From Rhizoclosmatium globosum (taxonomy: Eukaryota > Chytridiomycota > Chytridiomycetes > Chytridiales > Chytriomycetaceae), in NCBI GenBank assembly GCA_002104985.1, contig MCGO01000076.1:124001-188000 (forward strand): DNA of 64,000 nucleotides, in the 5' to 3' direction. The notes beneath the pieces were generated by a model. That model was given only the letters and a program-made list of their open reading frames with translations, was not told the origin of the DNA and ran no database searches. The first letter of the stretch is position 1; each line of letters opens with the position of its first letter. Below, one piece after another: positions 1 to 12,658 of the stretch. Made by a program: the position numbers and the translations under genes.

Positions 1-1724
1 GGATACCATGTTTGGCAGAATGATGCGCTTCAAAGAACGAACGAGAACTCAGATCTTAGAATCAGAGGAATACCGCATATATCGTATGATTATGGATAAT
101 GCTAAATACCAGATTCTCTTTCTGGGGGCCTGTCAAGGACTCATTCTTGCTTCAATCGCATTAGTTATTCAAGTGGTGTTGAATCATCAGTTACCATCAA
201 TCAGATTTTACAATTTGGTTCACGCAGCTGTTTCATTCCAAGGAAAATTACTCCTCATGTTGGGATGGGAATTATGCCATCTGGTCAGAAAAGGTTTCGC
301 CGCAATCGAAATGCAGAGCTCTAAACGAGGAGTTCCACTTACACATATTTCGAATGTAAATCCCGCATCTTGTAGGCCAGTCAACAGAATTTTTATGTCT
401 TGCTTGCTTTTTGTGGAAGTTGGGCTTTGGATCACATCTTACATGATGGATTGGATCCCAGTTGACACGTATCTCGGAACATATCCATGTACTTTACCAA
501 CGTACAGGATTCCCTGGAACTTTACCAATAATTTACCGCTTTGGGCCGCAGCCAACACAGAAATGGCGGTTTTGGAGTCTGTTGGACTACCTCTTGCAAC
601 AGGAATCATTGGAGGCATCACTGCATCACCTAACGCTGCACCAGGAAGAAATTTTCAGCTTAATGGACCTGGTTTAGCGTACTTAGTAGAAGCTGTTTGC
701 GCCGACCCCGTTGTTGTGTATGGTCCGAATTCAACTGTTACGACCTCAAAAATCCTGTCGAGTCAATACTGGGGTGCAATTTATACGGTTGGCATAGAAA
801 TTAGAATGCCAGCAGGATCGCATAATATGTTTCAATATTCTCAATATGATATCACTCAGAACTGTCAGGCAAATATTGTTACTGGCGACGCAACAGTCAC
901 ATTCACTTATACATCAGATGAATGGGGTTCCTTCACAGCAGGATACATCCAAGACGTCAACATCAACAATCAGCTTTTTCTAGATTCACAGTCTTCTTTC
1001 ACAACAGACTTCGGCGCTATTCATAACGCTTTCGGAAATACAACGTTTAAGCAGGAAAGCATTACAAAATGGATTTCTCAGGCCGTCGAAATGGTGTTTG
1101 AATCAGATGATATGCAGAACCCTGCAAACAGGATTTTGGGAGCATCATTGAACTTGTGGGGACAAGATCTTAATGGTTTCAATGATCCTCCAAGTACCTG
1201 GAAAGGCATCGCGACAGGAATTGGAGTGTTGGCGCATTATGTTCTGTTGCAATCAGATAACACAGACATAACAAAGTGCATCTACAAAGGTAATGAATTC
1301 AGTGAATTATTTTATTAAAACGTGTTTGATTACCTATGTAGGAGCTGATGGACACGGTATTATTTCGGCCCCACAATGGATTCTTACTCTCGCACTCGTA
1401 GGACTCATTTGCAGTGCCCTTATGGAAGTCATAGTTGTTTGTTCTTGGCTCTTGGTTGTGTGTGGTGGACATCATATCGACCGTTGTGTTGCTATGATTG
1501 ATAATCCTCTGCGAACAATTTATTATATGAGGGATTCCGCCAAACGACTTGTGACCAAGATTCGTGGGGATGATATTGGGCAGATTTCGCTGGTTCAACA
1601 TTTAGAAAAAGTATATGTGCGATTTGGTGAAGATAAGTCCACAAGAGGTAACGATGTTGGGACGCTCGTGTTGGATGAGCCGGCAAAAGTCGTCAAGATT
1701 AGTAAAACCCGTACGGTACAATAA
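1..1724 (+). CDS. Multi-span membrane protein, paralogue A (5' partial)
   Basis: Two exons are visible, 1-1289 and 1342-1724, joined by a GT-AG intron. The reading frame is open to the left edge, and the first codons before the ATG at 8 already align with the internal DT-FGR stretch of the next gene, so the true start lies upstream of the window. About 556 residues are seen. Hydrophobic segments lie near the start (around genomic 115-190 and 205-290), at 390-460, and at 1375-1470. A long loop between the third and fourth segments has N-glycosylation-type sequons and several cysteines. The C-terminus is charged and probably cytosolic. The gene is a tandem paralogue of the next gene, matching it along the whole length. 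I do not recognise the family and assign no function. Confidence in the gene model is high. Confidence 0.85.
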
Positions 1725-1794
1725 TTCTCTACCTATTAAAAAAAAATAATAAATTTTGATTTTGTTTGAGATTCTCCGACAATCCCTTTCCTAC

Positions 1795-4159
1795 ATGCCC
1801 AAGTCTCCACCCCTTCCCTCGAAACCTGCCAAAAGCAACCAAGACGTGCTACACTTAGATACTGCAGGGGCAAAAGACACAAACTCCTTTGTCAAAGGGG
1901 TTATACGATCTCTGTCTATTCCATCGAAGACAACATCACCTCCTCCAGTTTCTACTGACCATGAAATCGAAACTGTGACTCCTGCAGACGAGCACAAACG
2001 CGTTTCGGATATCAAGGGAGAACTTCAACTGCGTCGAGATTCAATTGGAAAAGCTGCACGGTTTGCTGAACCATCTAAGGAATCAGACGCAGAGCCACTT
2101 ATAGTCCCCTCGATATATAATTCACGTGAAATTATAGCGAAGACTAAGCAACAGCCGAAATCATCTGGAATGAAGAAGGCAATATCGTTTACAAAGATTA
2201 AGCATGGCAGCAGTGACGAAAGTATGAATGAAAGTGATGCAAGCGACGAAAAAGATAACAGTGCAATCAATAACGGCTTAGTGGGACCGGTGGAGGCTCA
2301 GGCTATCATACACAAATCTAAATTTGAAGGTAACGTACAACAAAACGCGACAGCATTATCACTTGACTCTAAGCGCAGTAGCGTGAGTGGTCAAAGCGCT
2401 GGTGGAAAATCAAAACATTCCACTGCGTCGTCTCAACTAGACACCACATTTGGAAGACTGATGATTCAATATGATCATTTGCGAACAAAGTTCCTCGAGT
2501 CTGAAGAGTACAGACTTTATCGCTTGGTTATGGACAATGCAAAATATCAGGTTTTGGCTCTTGGAGCTATTGAGGCTTGTCTCATTGGCGCTATTTACTA
2601 CATTATTCTCGTGGTTTTAAACACGACTATTCCTTCCATTCGCTTATATAATTTGATTCATATCATCATGGCATTTTTGGGGAAGCTTCTTTTACTCGTG
2701 GGTTGGCAGTTGGCCTTGCTTATTCGCAAAGGATTTGCGGCAGTTGAATTACAGACGCACAAGAGAGGAACCCCGCTTCCGAGCCTTGCGAACGTAGATC
2801 CCGATGCTTGTCGCACTGTCAACAGACTTTTGCTATATACTTTGGTGGGTGCATTGAATTCTTAAAGTTTCAGCTGAACTTGTCAAACAGTTGCTTGTAG
2901 AAGGTGGAATGTGGACACTTTCATTCTTCATTGATTGGGAACCGGTAAACACGTACCTTGGAACGTTTCCATGCACACTTCCAACATACAGAACGCCATG
3001 GAATTTTACTAGTGACTTATCGACGGTTCTTGGATCGCAGACAGACTGGGGAATTTTGGAAGTTTTTGGGCTCCCCTTGACCCAAGGGTTGATTGGAGGT
3101 CAGTCGGCTTCACCGAATGCATCGCCGAGCCGATTGTTTGAGATGAATGGACCGGGTATTGCATATTTAATAGAATCTGTCTGCACAGAACCTATTATTA
3201 GTACTGCACCGCCTACTAAGAATAGCGAAGTTAAAATTATCTCAAGTGAATACTGGGGTCAAATTTACAATGTTGGTTTCCAAGTGAAGCTTCCAGCTGG
3301 AACGCATAACATGATCAACTTCAATACAAGCGATGTCTATCAGAAATGTCTCGTTAGTGTAGTTTCTGGAGCTGCAACATTGACGTTTGGATATACTTCT
3401 GATGAATGGTCAACCATGACAATGAATTCTATCATTGAAATTGTGGTTAACAACAAGATCACGATTCCATTAGGAGATTCTATCAAATACGACTTTGGCG
3501 CCATTCACCAAGCGTTTGGAAGCACAGAAGTGCTGTACTCCAACATAACCGGATGGATTGCACAGGGAATTCAGCTTGCCATGAATGGCTCCGATTTAAA
3601 ATCGTACACTGTCAGACAACCCCAAGTATCTCTGTTGAACTGGGCGATTGACGCAAATACTGGACTCTATGACGTGCAATCGACTTGGAAAGGCATAGCA
3701 GCCTCTATTGCTATTATTGGACACTATGTTCTTGGTCAAAGTGACGGAACTGATTCGGCAATGTGCGCGTATCGGGGATCTGACGGTTGGGGACAAATCA
3801 CAGCTCCTGCATGGATCACTACTGCACTGATCGCGATTCTTATTTGCAGTACAGTGATGCTTGTTGTCTGTGTTTCATCATGGATGTTAATTGTTGGCGG
3901 AGGTCCCCATATTGACAAGTGTGTTGAAATGATAGACAATCCGCTGAGAACGCTATACTATATGAGAGAATCTGTTGGAAATATTGTAACCAAAATTCGT
4001 GGCAGTGACATTGGTCAGGTGTCGCTTGTTGAGCATCTGAGTCGAGAGTATATTCGTTTCGGGGAAGACAAAACGACCAGAGGGAACGAAGTGGGAACAT
4101 TGGTGATTGATGAACCATCCAAGGTCGTCAAGATTGCGAGACACAGAGAGGTTGCTTAG
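1795..4159 (+). CDS. Multi-span membrane protein, paralogue B
   Basis: Exons 1795-2844 and 2891-4159 give 772 residues. The start is the first ATG of the open frame. Residues 1 to about 215 are polar, rich in Ser, Lys, Glu and Asp, and look disordered. From there the protein matches paralogue A: hydrophobic segments near residues 250-275, 285-310 and 352-372, a long loop with an invariant TYLGT-PCTLPTYR-PWNFT stretch, and a last hydrophobic segment around 658-688. The tail carries the shared IDNPLRT-YYMR and VRFGEDK/IRFGEDK-type blocks. The intron position (inside the third hydrophobic segment) is not shared with paralogue A, whose own intron lies before the last segment, so introns were gained or lost after duplication. 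Only about 70 bp separate the two genes. No known domain is recognised. Confidence 0.87.
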
Positions 4160-4282
4160 AGTTTCTATCCTTTTTCTCTTTCCTTTTCTTCTAATTTCTT
4201 TAATATTTTTGAAGTTTCTTCGATCCCCTTCCTAGTAATAGAAAAAGTCTCTTTCTTCCATTTGCCCGCCAAGTCCTGAGTG

Positions 4283-6234
4283 ATGAAAGCAAGTACTTTG
4301 TGGACAGTGGCGGCATCAGTTCTCCTTTCAGCGCCGTTATTATCAGCATCGAGTGCACCCACTCTCTATGAATGTTTAGTTGAGAGTGAAGGACAGGCCG
4401 AGCAGCTCAACCAGCACTTTGATGTAACTTAGCCCTTTATTGCCCCACTTTGAGCTTATCTTAGTATCGTATTTGACAGGTGTTTACGCATAGCTGGGGC
4501 GTTGGAGATCAGGTTGATGTCAGGGCCCGCGATAACGATGAAACTGTGGCTCTCAATGCGCTTCTGCCGTGCTCTCTGAAACAGCAGCAAATTCAGTTTC
4601 AGGATTCAGAGTATTCAGAACGAAGGAAAAGGGAGGCTGTGGATCCATTCTTTACGGCGTTCCAGCGTTATGATGTCCTTATTGAAAAGCTGGAGGAGTT
4701 TTCATCAAAGTATCCGGCTCTGACGACATATATTCCTTCAATTGCGGTGACCCACGAACAAAGGAACGTGCCGGTGCGTTCGTGTGGAAGGTCGATACTG
4801 TCGCTCACACTTTGTTTCAGGCCATCATCATCACTGACAAGAGCGTTCCAGACTCTCAAAAGAAAATGATTTGGTGGAATGGAATGCAACATGCTCGAGA
4901 GTGGATCTCTCCTGCAACTGTCATGTATCTTGCCAACGAACTATTGACAAAGTCAAAGGACTCTCGTATTGCCAACTACTTGAAGAAGTTCCAGTTTGTT
5001 ATCACTCCAATGAATAATCCAGATGGATATGAATTCACTCATACTCATGATCGGTATTGGAGGAAGAATAGGAGGGACAATGGTAATCCAAATCCAAGGG
5101 CTATTGGCGTGGATTTGAACAGGTTCGTGATCTATTTGTGTAATGAATTGCCTAAATTTTTATAGAAACTGGGATGATGGAAACTGGGGAGTGTATGGGG
5201 CTGCAACAAACGTACATTCTGAAACTTATCAAGGTCCATTCGCATTTTCCGAGCCGGAAACAAACGGTACCGCCAACTTTATCGCATCTTTTCCAAATCG
5301 ATATTCCGGGATCGACTTTCACTCGTACGGACAACTTATCCTCCGTAATTGGGGCTACACTCAAGTGGATTCTCCTAATGAAGCCATCTTGAAAAAACTG
5401 GGCGACGGGATTCGTGATGCTATTTTTGAAAAAAGCAAAGAAGAGTATACTAGTGAGAAGGCCGTTGGACTCTATCCTGCTTCAGGGTGTGCGGATGATT
5501 GGCAATCTATGAAACTTGGGATGGCTGGCTTCACAATCGAGCTGCGGAGTCAAAGCAGTTATAATATTCCACCTTCTGAGATTGTCGAGGTTGGAGAGGT
5601 TTGGCCCTTCTTATAGCTGCTCACGAATTTGTACTGAATGGTGCAATAGGAAATCTGGAATGGGATGCTATTCTACCTTGATTTCTTGATCAAGAACTCC
5701 AAGATTCCTGCTCAAGTACCTGACCAGGTACTTCCAGTCCGGCCTTTTAAAGCGCCAAGTGCAGTTACTCGTGTGACAGTCCTTAGTACAACAACTGTTC
5801 AAGTTCAAACGGTCGGAAATCAGACTTCATCATCCGCAGGACTTTCAACTGCATTAACATCATCAACCTCATCTAACCAATCGACTGTAATCACCTCAAC
5901 GTTGAATTCGTTGACATCAACGACCAAAACGTCAGCCAATACTTCATCAAAGTCTGCCACTACAACTGGTTCGATTGTTGCTGCGAATAACGCGTCCGTC
6001 CCAACCCCCACATTCAAACCATCTGGATGTGTCAACTGCACAGCGGGCGGTTTGAGTGTATTTTCGATTCTTGCGATCGTGCTCATCGTTTTCATTGCTG
6101 TGATTGCGTCAGTCTGCTTCTGTAAATGCCGATCTGTAGAGCGGCTGAAGTACAATTCGTTGAAAGAAGATGGGTGGGCTGGATTGAAGGATTATGACAG
6201 TCAATCAGATTTAGAGTTGAATGAACGAGTTTAA
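4283..6234 (+). CDS. M14 zinc carboxypeptidase, membrane-anchored
   Basis: Five exons (4283-4423, 4480-4773, 4821-5122, 5166-5598, 5650-6234) encode 584 residues. A signal peptide covers about residues 1-26. A propeptide-like region precedes the catalytic domain. The catalytic domain has the M14A hallmarks: HAREW (zinc His and Glu near residues 169 and 172), NPDGYE, an Arg-rich YWRKNRR block, GVDLNR-NW, the third zinc His in FHSYG (about 298) and the catalytic Glu in GFTIELR (about 371). After the catalytic domain comes a Ser/Thr-rich stalk and one strong membrane helix near genomic 6050-6115, followed by a short acidic tail. The expected product is a surface-tethered metallocarboxypeptidase removing C-terminal residues from extracellular peptides. 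Two paralogues follow at 8856 and 17518 with different C-termini. No frameshift is present. Confidence 0.93.
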
Positions 6235-6279
6235 CACTTCTATACTCATTAAATAAATATATATTGAAATTGTATGGAA

Positions 6280-8048
6280 TTAGAGTTGATTCGTCTTTCG
6301 CACGTCAGTTCCTGTTGTATTCCTAGCTGATCCAGTTGTTGGCAGTGCGCCTGAAAGCTCTCTATTCGCTTTGATACAAGCAGCAAACTTTTCGATCATT
6401 TTATAAAAGACTTCTTCCATGGTTCCAAGCTCGGTAATGATGTTTGCGTTTTTGGCTTCCATTTGTTTGAACGCCGAGAAGTCAAATGATGTTGCCTATT
6501 TATCCCAGTTGAAACGATGAAATATATAAATAATAGTTTACCTGAATCATGATTTTGGTAATCATAGCGAGAGGTATCGTAACAGTGAAATACGTCAGTA
6601 CACACGACACAAACACCATTGCAACGAAAACGCCGACAGCGATACCAATAATTTGCTTAACATCGTTTGCGAGCGTATCTTCGAGTTGTTGCAAGACAGA
6701 ATCAATGTTTCCGGTATAATCAGACTTTGGTGCACCGTTGATGATAACATAACGCGGTTCCTGCTGCATAATTTTCATTTGGAAATACAAGCCATTCTTA
6801 TCAAAGTTTGAGGGTCCATTTGTATCTAATAGAGTGTAGTCATTCATCCCAGGAGGCAAAAGACTTTGTAAATAGGTGGCTGTATATTGAATGTTTGCCG
6901 TTGATGAAGCATTTGCGAATTTAAGGTTCCCCGACGTGTCAATAATGCTTTCGTTACTGGAAACTCCAATCAAAGACCCTGTGCGAGTCATGACGTACAT
7001 GAAGGCATTTGGGGTTTGCAGGAACGAAACCAACATGGCGTGCATATCCGTGAAACCAATATCCGTGCCATATACTCCTTGAAGTGTACCATTCCCGTCA
7101 AAGAACGGTATTGTCGCTGTGATTCCAGCAGCACCGCCAGTTTCTCCAACATCCCCGCCTGCGAACAAATACGGGTCAGTGTAAAGCACTGTGGGGTTGT
7201 TTGGGTTCTGTGCAGCTGCTTTCTTAAACCACGGTCGTCCGCTGCACTTGAACGAAAAGTTGGCAAACTGCCAGCCATCGGCGACCCAGGTATCTTGGTT
7301 CCAATCACCATAGACACTGTTTGAGTCACGTATTGCGACCCACTTCCATTGTTCAGGCGTATAATTCGCGCTGAATTGGCAAAAAGAGCCACAGGCTGGA
7401 TCAGGGACGTAGTTTGCTGGCACTGTGACCCAAATTGCGAGCTTTCCTGTTCCGTGGACGTAGACGAAGCGGTTGTCGGTCGTTCCGTAATACATATTTA
7501 GTGCGCCTTTGTATTTCATCTGGAGATATGTTAGCTAACATGCATAAGTGCTCCTCTCCAAGACCTACAGTATAAGCAAAGTTTTGAAAAGTCGACCACA
7601 TATTTGTCTTGTTGACATATGCAGAGAGTGAAGTAAATACGCTCTTCGTATCAGAATTTACTTGATTGATCAGGTTGTCTTTTTATAGAGGTCAAATACA
7701 CGAATGAAACAAAATTAACTTACTAAGGTTATTCAGAGTCAAAGATCCTTCGATGGTTTGGATCTTCAGTGCGAGTGAATTCGCCACATTCCGCCCTGTG
7801 TTAACTGACAGATTGTTTGCGCTATTCATAGACTGAAAAGCGATGACGAGTGGAATCACGAGTACGAGAGACGCCTATTGAAAGATAGTCGCTTGAGGTC
7901 CTTTTGAAATCAAATCGGTGAAGTCAACACACACCACAATGAAGGTCTGGATGAACACCACAGCCAATACGGGCAGACTGCATGATCTGCCGCGAAACTT
8001 GTTTCTTGTGGAGCTCTCTCTCCCTAGGCTCTCTGACTGACCTGTCAT
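6280..8048 (-). CDS. dCache-type membrane receptor lacking an output domain
   Basis: Exons on the minus strand, 5' to 3': 8048-7935, 7874-7724, 7678-7569, 7519-6542, 6495-6280; 522 residues. An N-terminal membrane helix (SLPVLAVVFIQTF onward) is followed by an extracellular region of about 350 residues. That region resembles a double Cache sensor: an early helix, then blocks such as RPWFKKA, YTDPYLFAGG and GVYGTDIGF. A second membrane helix lies near genomic 6575-6650. The remaining about 85 residues look HAMP-like (KMIEKFAACIKAN) and then stop. Family members in other organisms normally continue into a kinase, cyclase or methyl-accepting domain; none is present here, and the 3' end abuts the convergent carboxypeptidase gene. 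Ligand is unknown. Assignment to dCache rests on overall pattern rather than a single diagnostic motif. Confidence 0.75.
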
Positions 8049-8855
8049 GCTGTATTTTGTTTGAGCGCCAGAAATTGTCAGGATACTTCCCCCTTTCGTT
8101 CAATGCATCGAATTTGTCAGATTAAACTGCAAACAAAGGACTTTTGTAAACTATATTTCTTCAGTGAAATAAGTGTGGCTTCAGATTTTTTGGGAAGATG
8201 TCACCCTGAGACTTTGAACACCCTGTAGGTCTGTCATGCAACCATTTAAGTTTTTATTGTCCTCATTATGGCTTCAAACGGGGGTATAGTTGCCGCTGTC
8301 AGTGCCTTTAGGATTTTGAAGAAAGTAATTATGGAGTTTGATATTTTACTGCAAAATTAGAGATGGACTAATTCACATCAGAAGAAGATTGATATTTGAG
8401 TTTAAGAAGGTTTTGTTCAGGAACAGTAGTCCAGTTTGTCTTCTTTTCAGTATCCGTTCAGTGCGTGGATAAATGATAAGAAGAAAAGATATTATAAACA
8501 TAAATCAAATTTGTGTAATAACATACAGAGAGTGCTGTGAGACACTTGGTTAATTTAAGTGCTAACGAAAAAGGACATCTTATGTTTATCAATCCAAATC
8601 TAAATCGTAGAAAGCTGTATTTTGCCTTCTTCTGACTCCACAAAAATGCTTGTATGTTGAAAATTATTCTTTGTATACTTTTCATTTATGCTTAGTGGCG
8701 TTTTCCATTAGAAAAATTCTGCAGATAAGTTGCTTGGAAAAGACCACATGATGAATGAACAGTGGCGGCTATGTAGTATGATACTCACGTGCTCAAGTTT
8801 CAACCTTTTAAAAAGAAACTCGTGCAGCCAAACAGAATGAACGCCACCCAATCGA
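8049..8855. other. Intergenic region between divergent genes
   Basis: About 800 bases separate the divergent starts of the dCache receptor and the second carboxypeptidase. The sequence is AT-rich with only short, unconvincing open frames. It presumably holds both promoters. I see no tRNA, repeat or conserved element. Confidence 0.5.
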
Positions 8856-10549
8856 ATGAAACTCTTCCTTCTAGCCAGTCTTGCCTTTTTGGCATCGTCG
8901 TCTCCAATCCCTTCAGGAGGACCACAGTCCCTGTACAGTTGCACAGTCAAGACTCAAGAACAAGCAGATGCTTTGCTGCACTTTGATGTAATTAGCCACA
9001 ATATCAGTCAACCTTTTGCTCACAAATGAAATCGTTCAGGTATTCAATCATCGCTTTGGACCAAACGCAGTCGTAGACGTTCGCACCCGTTCAGCCACTG
9101 AGGCTGCCAAGTTGAAGAGTCTCCTCTCGTGCACACTCAAAAACGCTGATATTTACAAGGTCCCGGAAGACTTGGGTGATGCCAATGCCATCCAACGGGC
9201 TGCAGCTGTTGATCCATTCTTTTCGGATTACCAGCGTTACAGCACCATTATTAGCAAGCTCGTTTCATGGAACGCCACTTATTCCAATGTATTGACTTAC
9301 GTTCCTTCCATCGCTGTGAGTCACCAAGGTCGTAATGTTCCAGTGAGTACTTAAGAATTAAGGGAGTTTGTTCGTGTAATTTAAGAACCTTTATAACCTT
9401 AGGCCATCATCATCACCGATAAATCCGTTCCATCCAGCGCCAAGAAAACAATTTGGTGGAACGGTATGATGCATGCCCGTGAATGGATCTCCCCTGCAAC
9501 TGTAATGTGGATCGCCAACAACCTTTTGACTGGCTCTTCTTCGGATGCAACCATTGCTTCTTGGTTGAAGCAGTTCCAGTTTGTGATCACCCCAATGAAC
9601 AATCCTGATGGTTATGAATACACATTCACAACGGATCGTATGTGGAGAAAGAATTTGAGAGATAATGGGGATGGGACTTTGGGTGTTGATTTGAACAGGT
9701 ACCGTATCTCTAACTTTCTCGATCCAGAACTCATATTTAATGGATTAGAAATTGGGATGACGGTCACTGGGGACAATACGGCACAACCACAACTACTTCC
9801 GACGAAACATACTGTGGCCCATCGCCATTCTCAGAGCCAGAGACTATTGGAACGGCAAACTTTATTTCCACGTTCCCAAACCTGTATTCCGGAATCGATT
9901 TCCACTCGTACAGTGAGCTCGTGCTCAGATCTTGGGGCTGGACAAACAACGATAGCCCCAATGAAGCTATTTTGAAGCAGCTTGGTGATGGAATTGTGAG
10001 CGCTATTTACGGTGTTCACCAAGAACAATATACGAGTGAAAAAGCTGCCGCGCTTTACCTTGCGAGTGGAGTCTCGGATGACTGGATGAGCACTAAGCTT
10101 GGAATGGCTGGGTTTACGATTGAATTGAGAGATACAGGAAACTATGGATTCCAGCTTCCTAATAGCTTTATCGCGCCAGTTGGAGAGGTTTGTGGTTTGA
10201 CCATAGCCGTTATCAAATTTAACCATATTCTTTACAGGAAATCTGGGGCGGAATCAAGTTCTACATTGATTTCTTGGTCAAGAATCCAAACATTCCTCCT
10301 CAATATCCAACGACCAAAAAGACAACTACAACCACAGTGAAAGCTGCAACATCTACTACTGCTGCTGTCAAGACCACTACTGTCGCTACCACTTGTGCTC
10401 ACAGCAAGTGTGTCTCTGGTGTCGCGTTGAGATCGTCTTGTGATGCTTGCGTTGGTAAAATTATTGCCCAGGACAGCTACTGTGGATCCACTTCTTGGGA
10501 CAGTGTTTGTGTTGGCGAAGTCAAGTCCATTTGTGGAATCACTTGCTAA
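8856..10549 (+). CDS. M14 zinc carboxypeptidase, secreted, Cys-rich C-terminus
   Basis: Five exons (8856-8987, 9040-9342, 9403-9698, 9749-10187, 10238-10549) give 493 residues. An upstream ATG at 8837 is out of frame; the ATG at 8856 opens a signal peptide (MKLFLLASLAFLASS). The catalytic domain keeps HAREW, NPDGYE, GVDLNR, FHSYS and GFTIELR, so all zinc ligands and the catalytic Glu are present. Intron positions match those of the paralogue at 4283. After the catalytic domain a Thr/Lys-rich linker leads to a domain of about 50 residues with eight cysteines (ending CVGEVKSICGITC) instead of a membrane anchor. A Cys-rich module of this sort is common at the ends of secreted proteins and may bind polymer or cell wall; that is inference. 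Expected role: extracellular digestion of peptide C-termini. Confidence 0.93.
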
Positions 10550-10882
10550 CTGTAGCAAACGTGTAAACTATCGTTTTATGAAACTCTATGCAACTTCTCT
10601 ATGTTTAAGATTAGAAATAAAAATGAGTATTCTGGTCTAAACGAAATCTCGAGGATCCTCAATATAAGTCATCTCTAAGTCATCGATGGCTGAAATGATA
10701 AATACAGCAAACAAAGATCTCTACTCTAAGCCTGCAAAAACCGTGGTTGTTGGCGAAAGATAATTTGTGGGTGATGAGATCATTTTATTGATAGTCAGAA
10801 TGAATAGAAAGAGAAATTTTAAAAATGAGGTCCTTTTTTTCAAATAAAAAGACTTTGGAGATATGACGTCACGTTAAGGGTT
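10550..10882. other. Intergenic region between convergent genes
   Basis: Shared 3' flank of the second carboxypeptidase and the first DUF2235 gene. It is AT-rich, contains AATAAA-like signals near 10616 and 10843, and shows no other structure. Confidence 0.45.
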
Positions 10883-12518
10883 TTAAAGTTCGGCGTGGCC
10901 ATTCTTTTGGTACTCAACAACATGCTTTGGAAGTGGGTAGTCGAGCTTGTACACGCTGTCGTGGAAGGAGCTCTTGTAGTACTTGGCAGGATCCATGTAC
11001 ACATTCAAGTCACGAGCAACTCTCTTTCCATTTGGAGAGACACCATTTGGATAATTAGCAAAGTAGTCGTGAATAATCTTGGACTTTCTAGCCTCGTATC
11101 CAGCTGGAGAGGTACCCAAAAGGAAAGGAGAGAAAGCCTTCTCAAAGTCACTTGCATCGCGGATCTCCAAACCAGCAAAACGGGCCTTCTCAATCATCCA
11201 GTCAAGAGCAATATCAGAGAGACCCTGTTCCCACCAGCCTCCACCAACGTCGGCGTGGCCTCCACGGAACCACTTCTGTTCACGGGTTTGGGATGGGTGC
11301 AGTGGGATTCTGGAATCGCTTCAAAGAGAGTTGGTGGGAAGAAGGAACGGTTCTCGTCCAATGAAATGGCGTGATACGCGTGCTGAACGTGGGATCCAAT
11401 ACGCAAATCGTGGTAATCGTTTGGCTCAATTTCTCCCATGGCAGTGGCGATTTCAGTCAAGTACTGGCTGTCAACATAGTCGGAATACCCTTCTGGAACA
11501 TCAAGAGCTTCAACAGTATCAAAGACACCGATAAACTTGAGGTAGACGTGGTTGTAACAGTGCTTCTCGTGGAACTCGGTGATGGCTTCTTGGTTGTGGG
11601 TGTCGGAATCGAGACGGGTACGGTAGAGGTCGAAAGCGGCAAGAACTTCGGCGGTAAGAGCTTCGCGGGATGCATGACCGTCGACTCTTGCAAGTCCGGC
11701 GTAGCGGATGAAGGAGAAGAGGGAGCGGACAATGGTGGCTCCACGGGAGAATCCAAAGGCGTAGATTTCGTCACCTTCCTTGTACTCACGGGCAAGCCAA
11801 GCATATGCGTCAAGAAGATGTCTGTGGATGTTACCAAAGTTACCTGTTCGATGTGAGTGTTGAGAATACGCAAATATGGAAAACACTCAGACGCACCCTC
11901 CAAATCAGCGTCATGCTTATCATTGACTTCAGTAGCAACACCAGAGTGGTAGTAAATCTTCTGCTTCAAGTTGGCATAGTCTGCATCGTACTGGTTTGAT
12001 CCATTGCCCAACAGGTACGCAATCTTGACAATGTTTGAAGGGACCATCGCAGCATTCTCCTTAACACCACCCTGCGAAGGAGTGTCGGAGGCAGATCCGG
12101 GGTGCTGCCAAGTTCCGTCAATGAGGCTTCAGAGTTCAAAGTCAGTATCAGTATCGAAATGCTGATCAAGTGGGAACATTAAACACTTACACAACGAGCT
12201 TGCGACCACCTCCAATTGGCTGGTTCCAGGTTTCGTTTTCGGGGGAGAGAACCTTGATGGACTTTGGCTGGTTTGGACAAGTGATCAATTTGGGTGATTT
12301 GGGTGAGGAAAGAACAAACCTTCTCCTTGTCCTAATAGAATGGATTCATTGGATGGAATGTATTGGGAGGAGAGTGTTTGGATGGGAAGGGTAGGATGGC
12401 TGTAGTTAGACACAAGAGATCAGCAACGTCATCTTACCCAGAAGTGCCAGTTGGCAGAGACTGCCATAAAGAAAGTGAACAAAGTCACAATGAGGAAGAT
12501 ACGGATTGCCGCCTTCAT
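10883..12518 (-). CDS. DUF2235 (Tle1-like) alpha/beta hydrolase, copy 1, one frameshift
   Basis: Exons 12518-12438, an optional 12-nt exon 12331-12320, 12267-12191, 12126-11897 and 11843-10883; about 453 residues if the frame is repaired. A signal peptide is evident (IRIFLIVTLFTFF). The DUF2235 core has LIDGTWQHPG, PSNIVKIAYL, YYHSG, the nucleophile elbow GFSRGAT, FIGVFDTVEAL and GGHADVGGGWWEQGL. The family includes bacterial type VI phospholipase effectors, so lipid ester hydrolysis is the likely reaction. The frame shifts once between FEAIP and TREQKW (about 11288-11322); one base appears to be missing. The 12-nt exon is uncertain: a single longer intron also keeps frame. Tandem relatives follow at 12659, 14374 and 15949, with a fifth at 44842. 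Confidence 0.82.
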
Positions 12519-12658
12519 CTGTTAATCAAACGGATTGAGGCAGAATTTGACAGTCCACAAAGAAAGACACTCACGTTTTCTCAGACTTTTTCTTATGTAA
12601 CAAGTACTTAGTTAATGAATGAAGAGGTCCTTTATTGCTTTTCAATAGAAAATACTGT

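Noticed and set aside
11371..11856. Plus-strand open frame of 161 codons
   Set aside because: It is antisense to the conserved core of DUF2235 copy 1, which has clear family motifs and splice sites.
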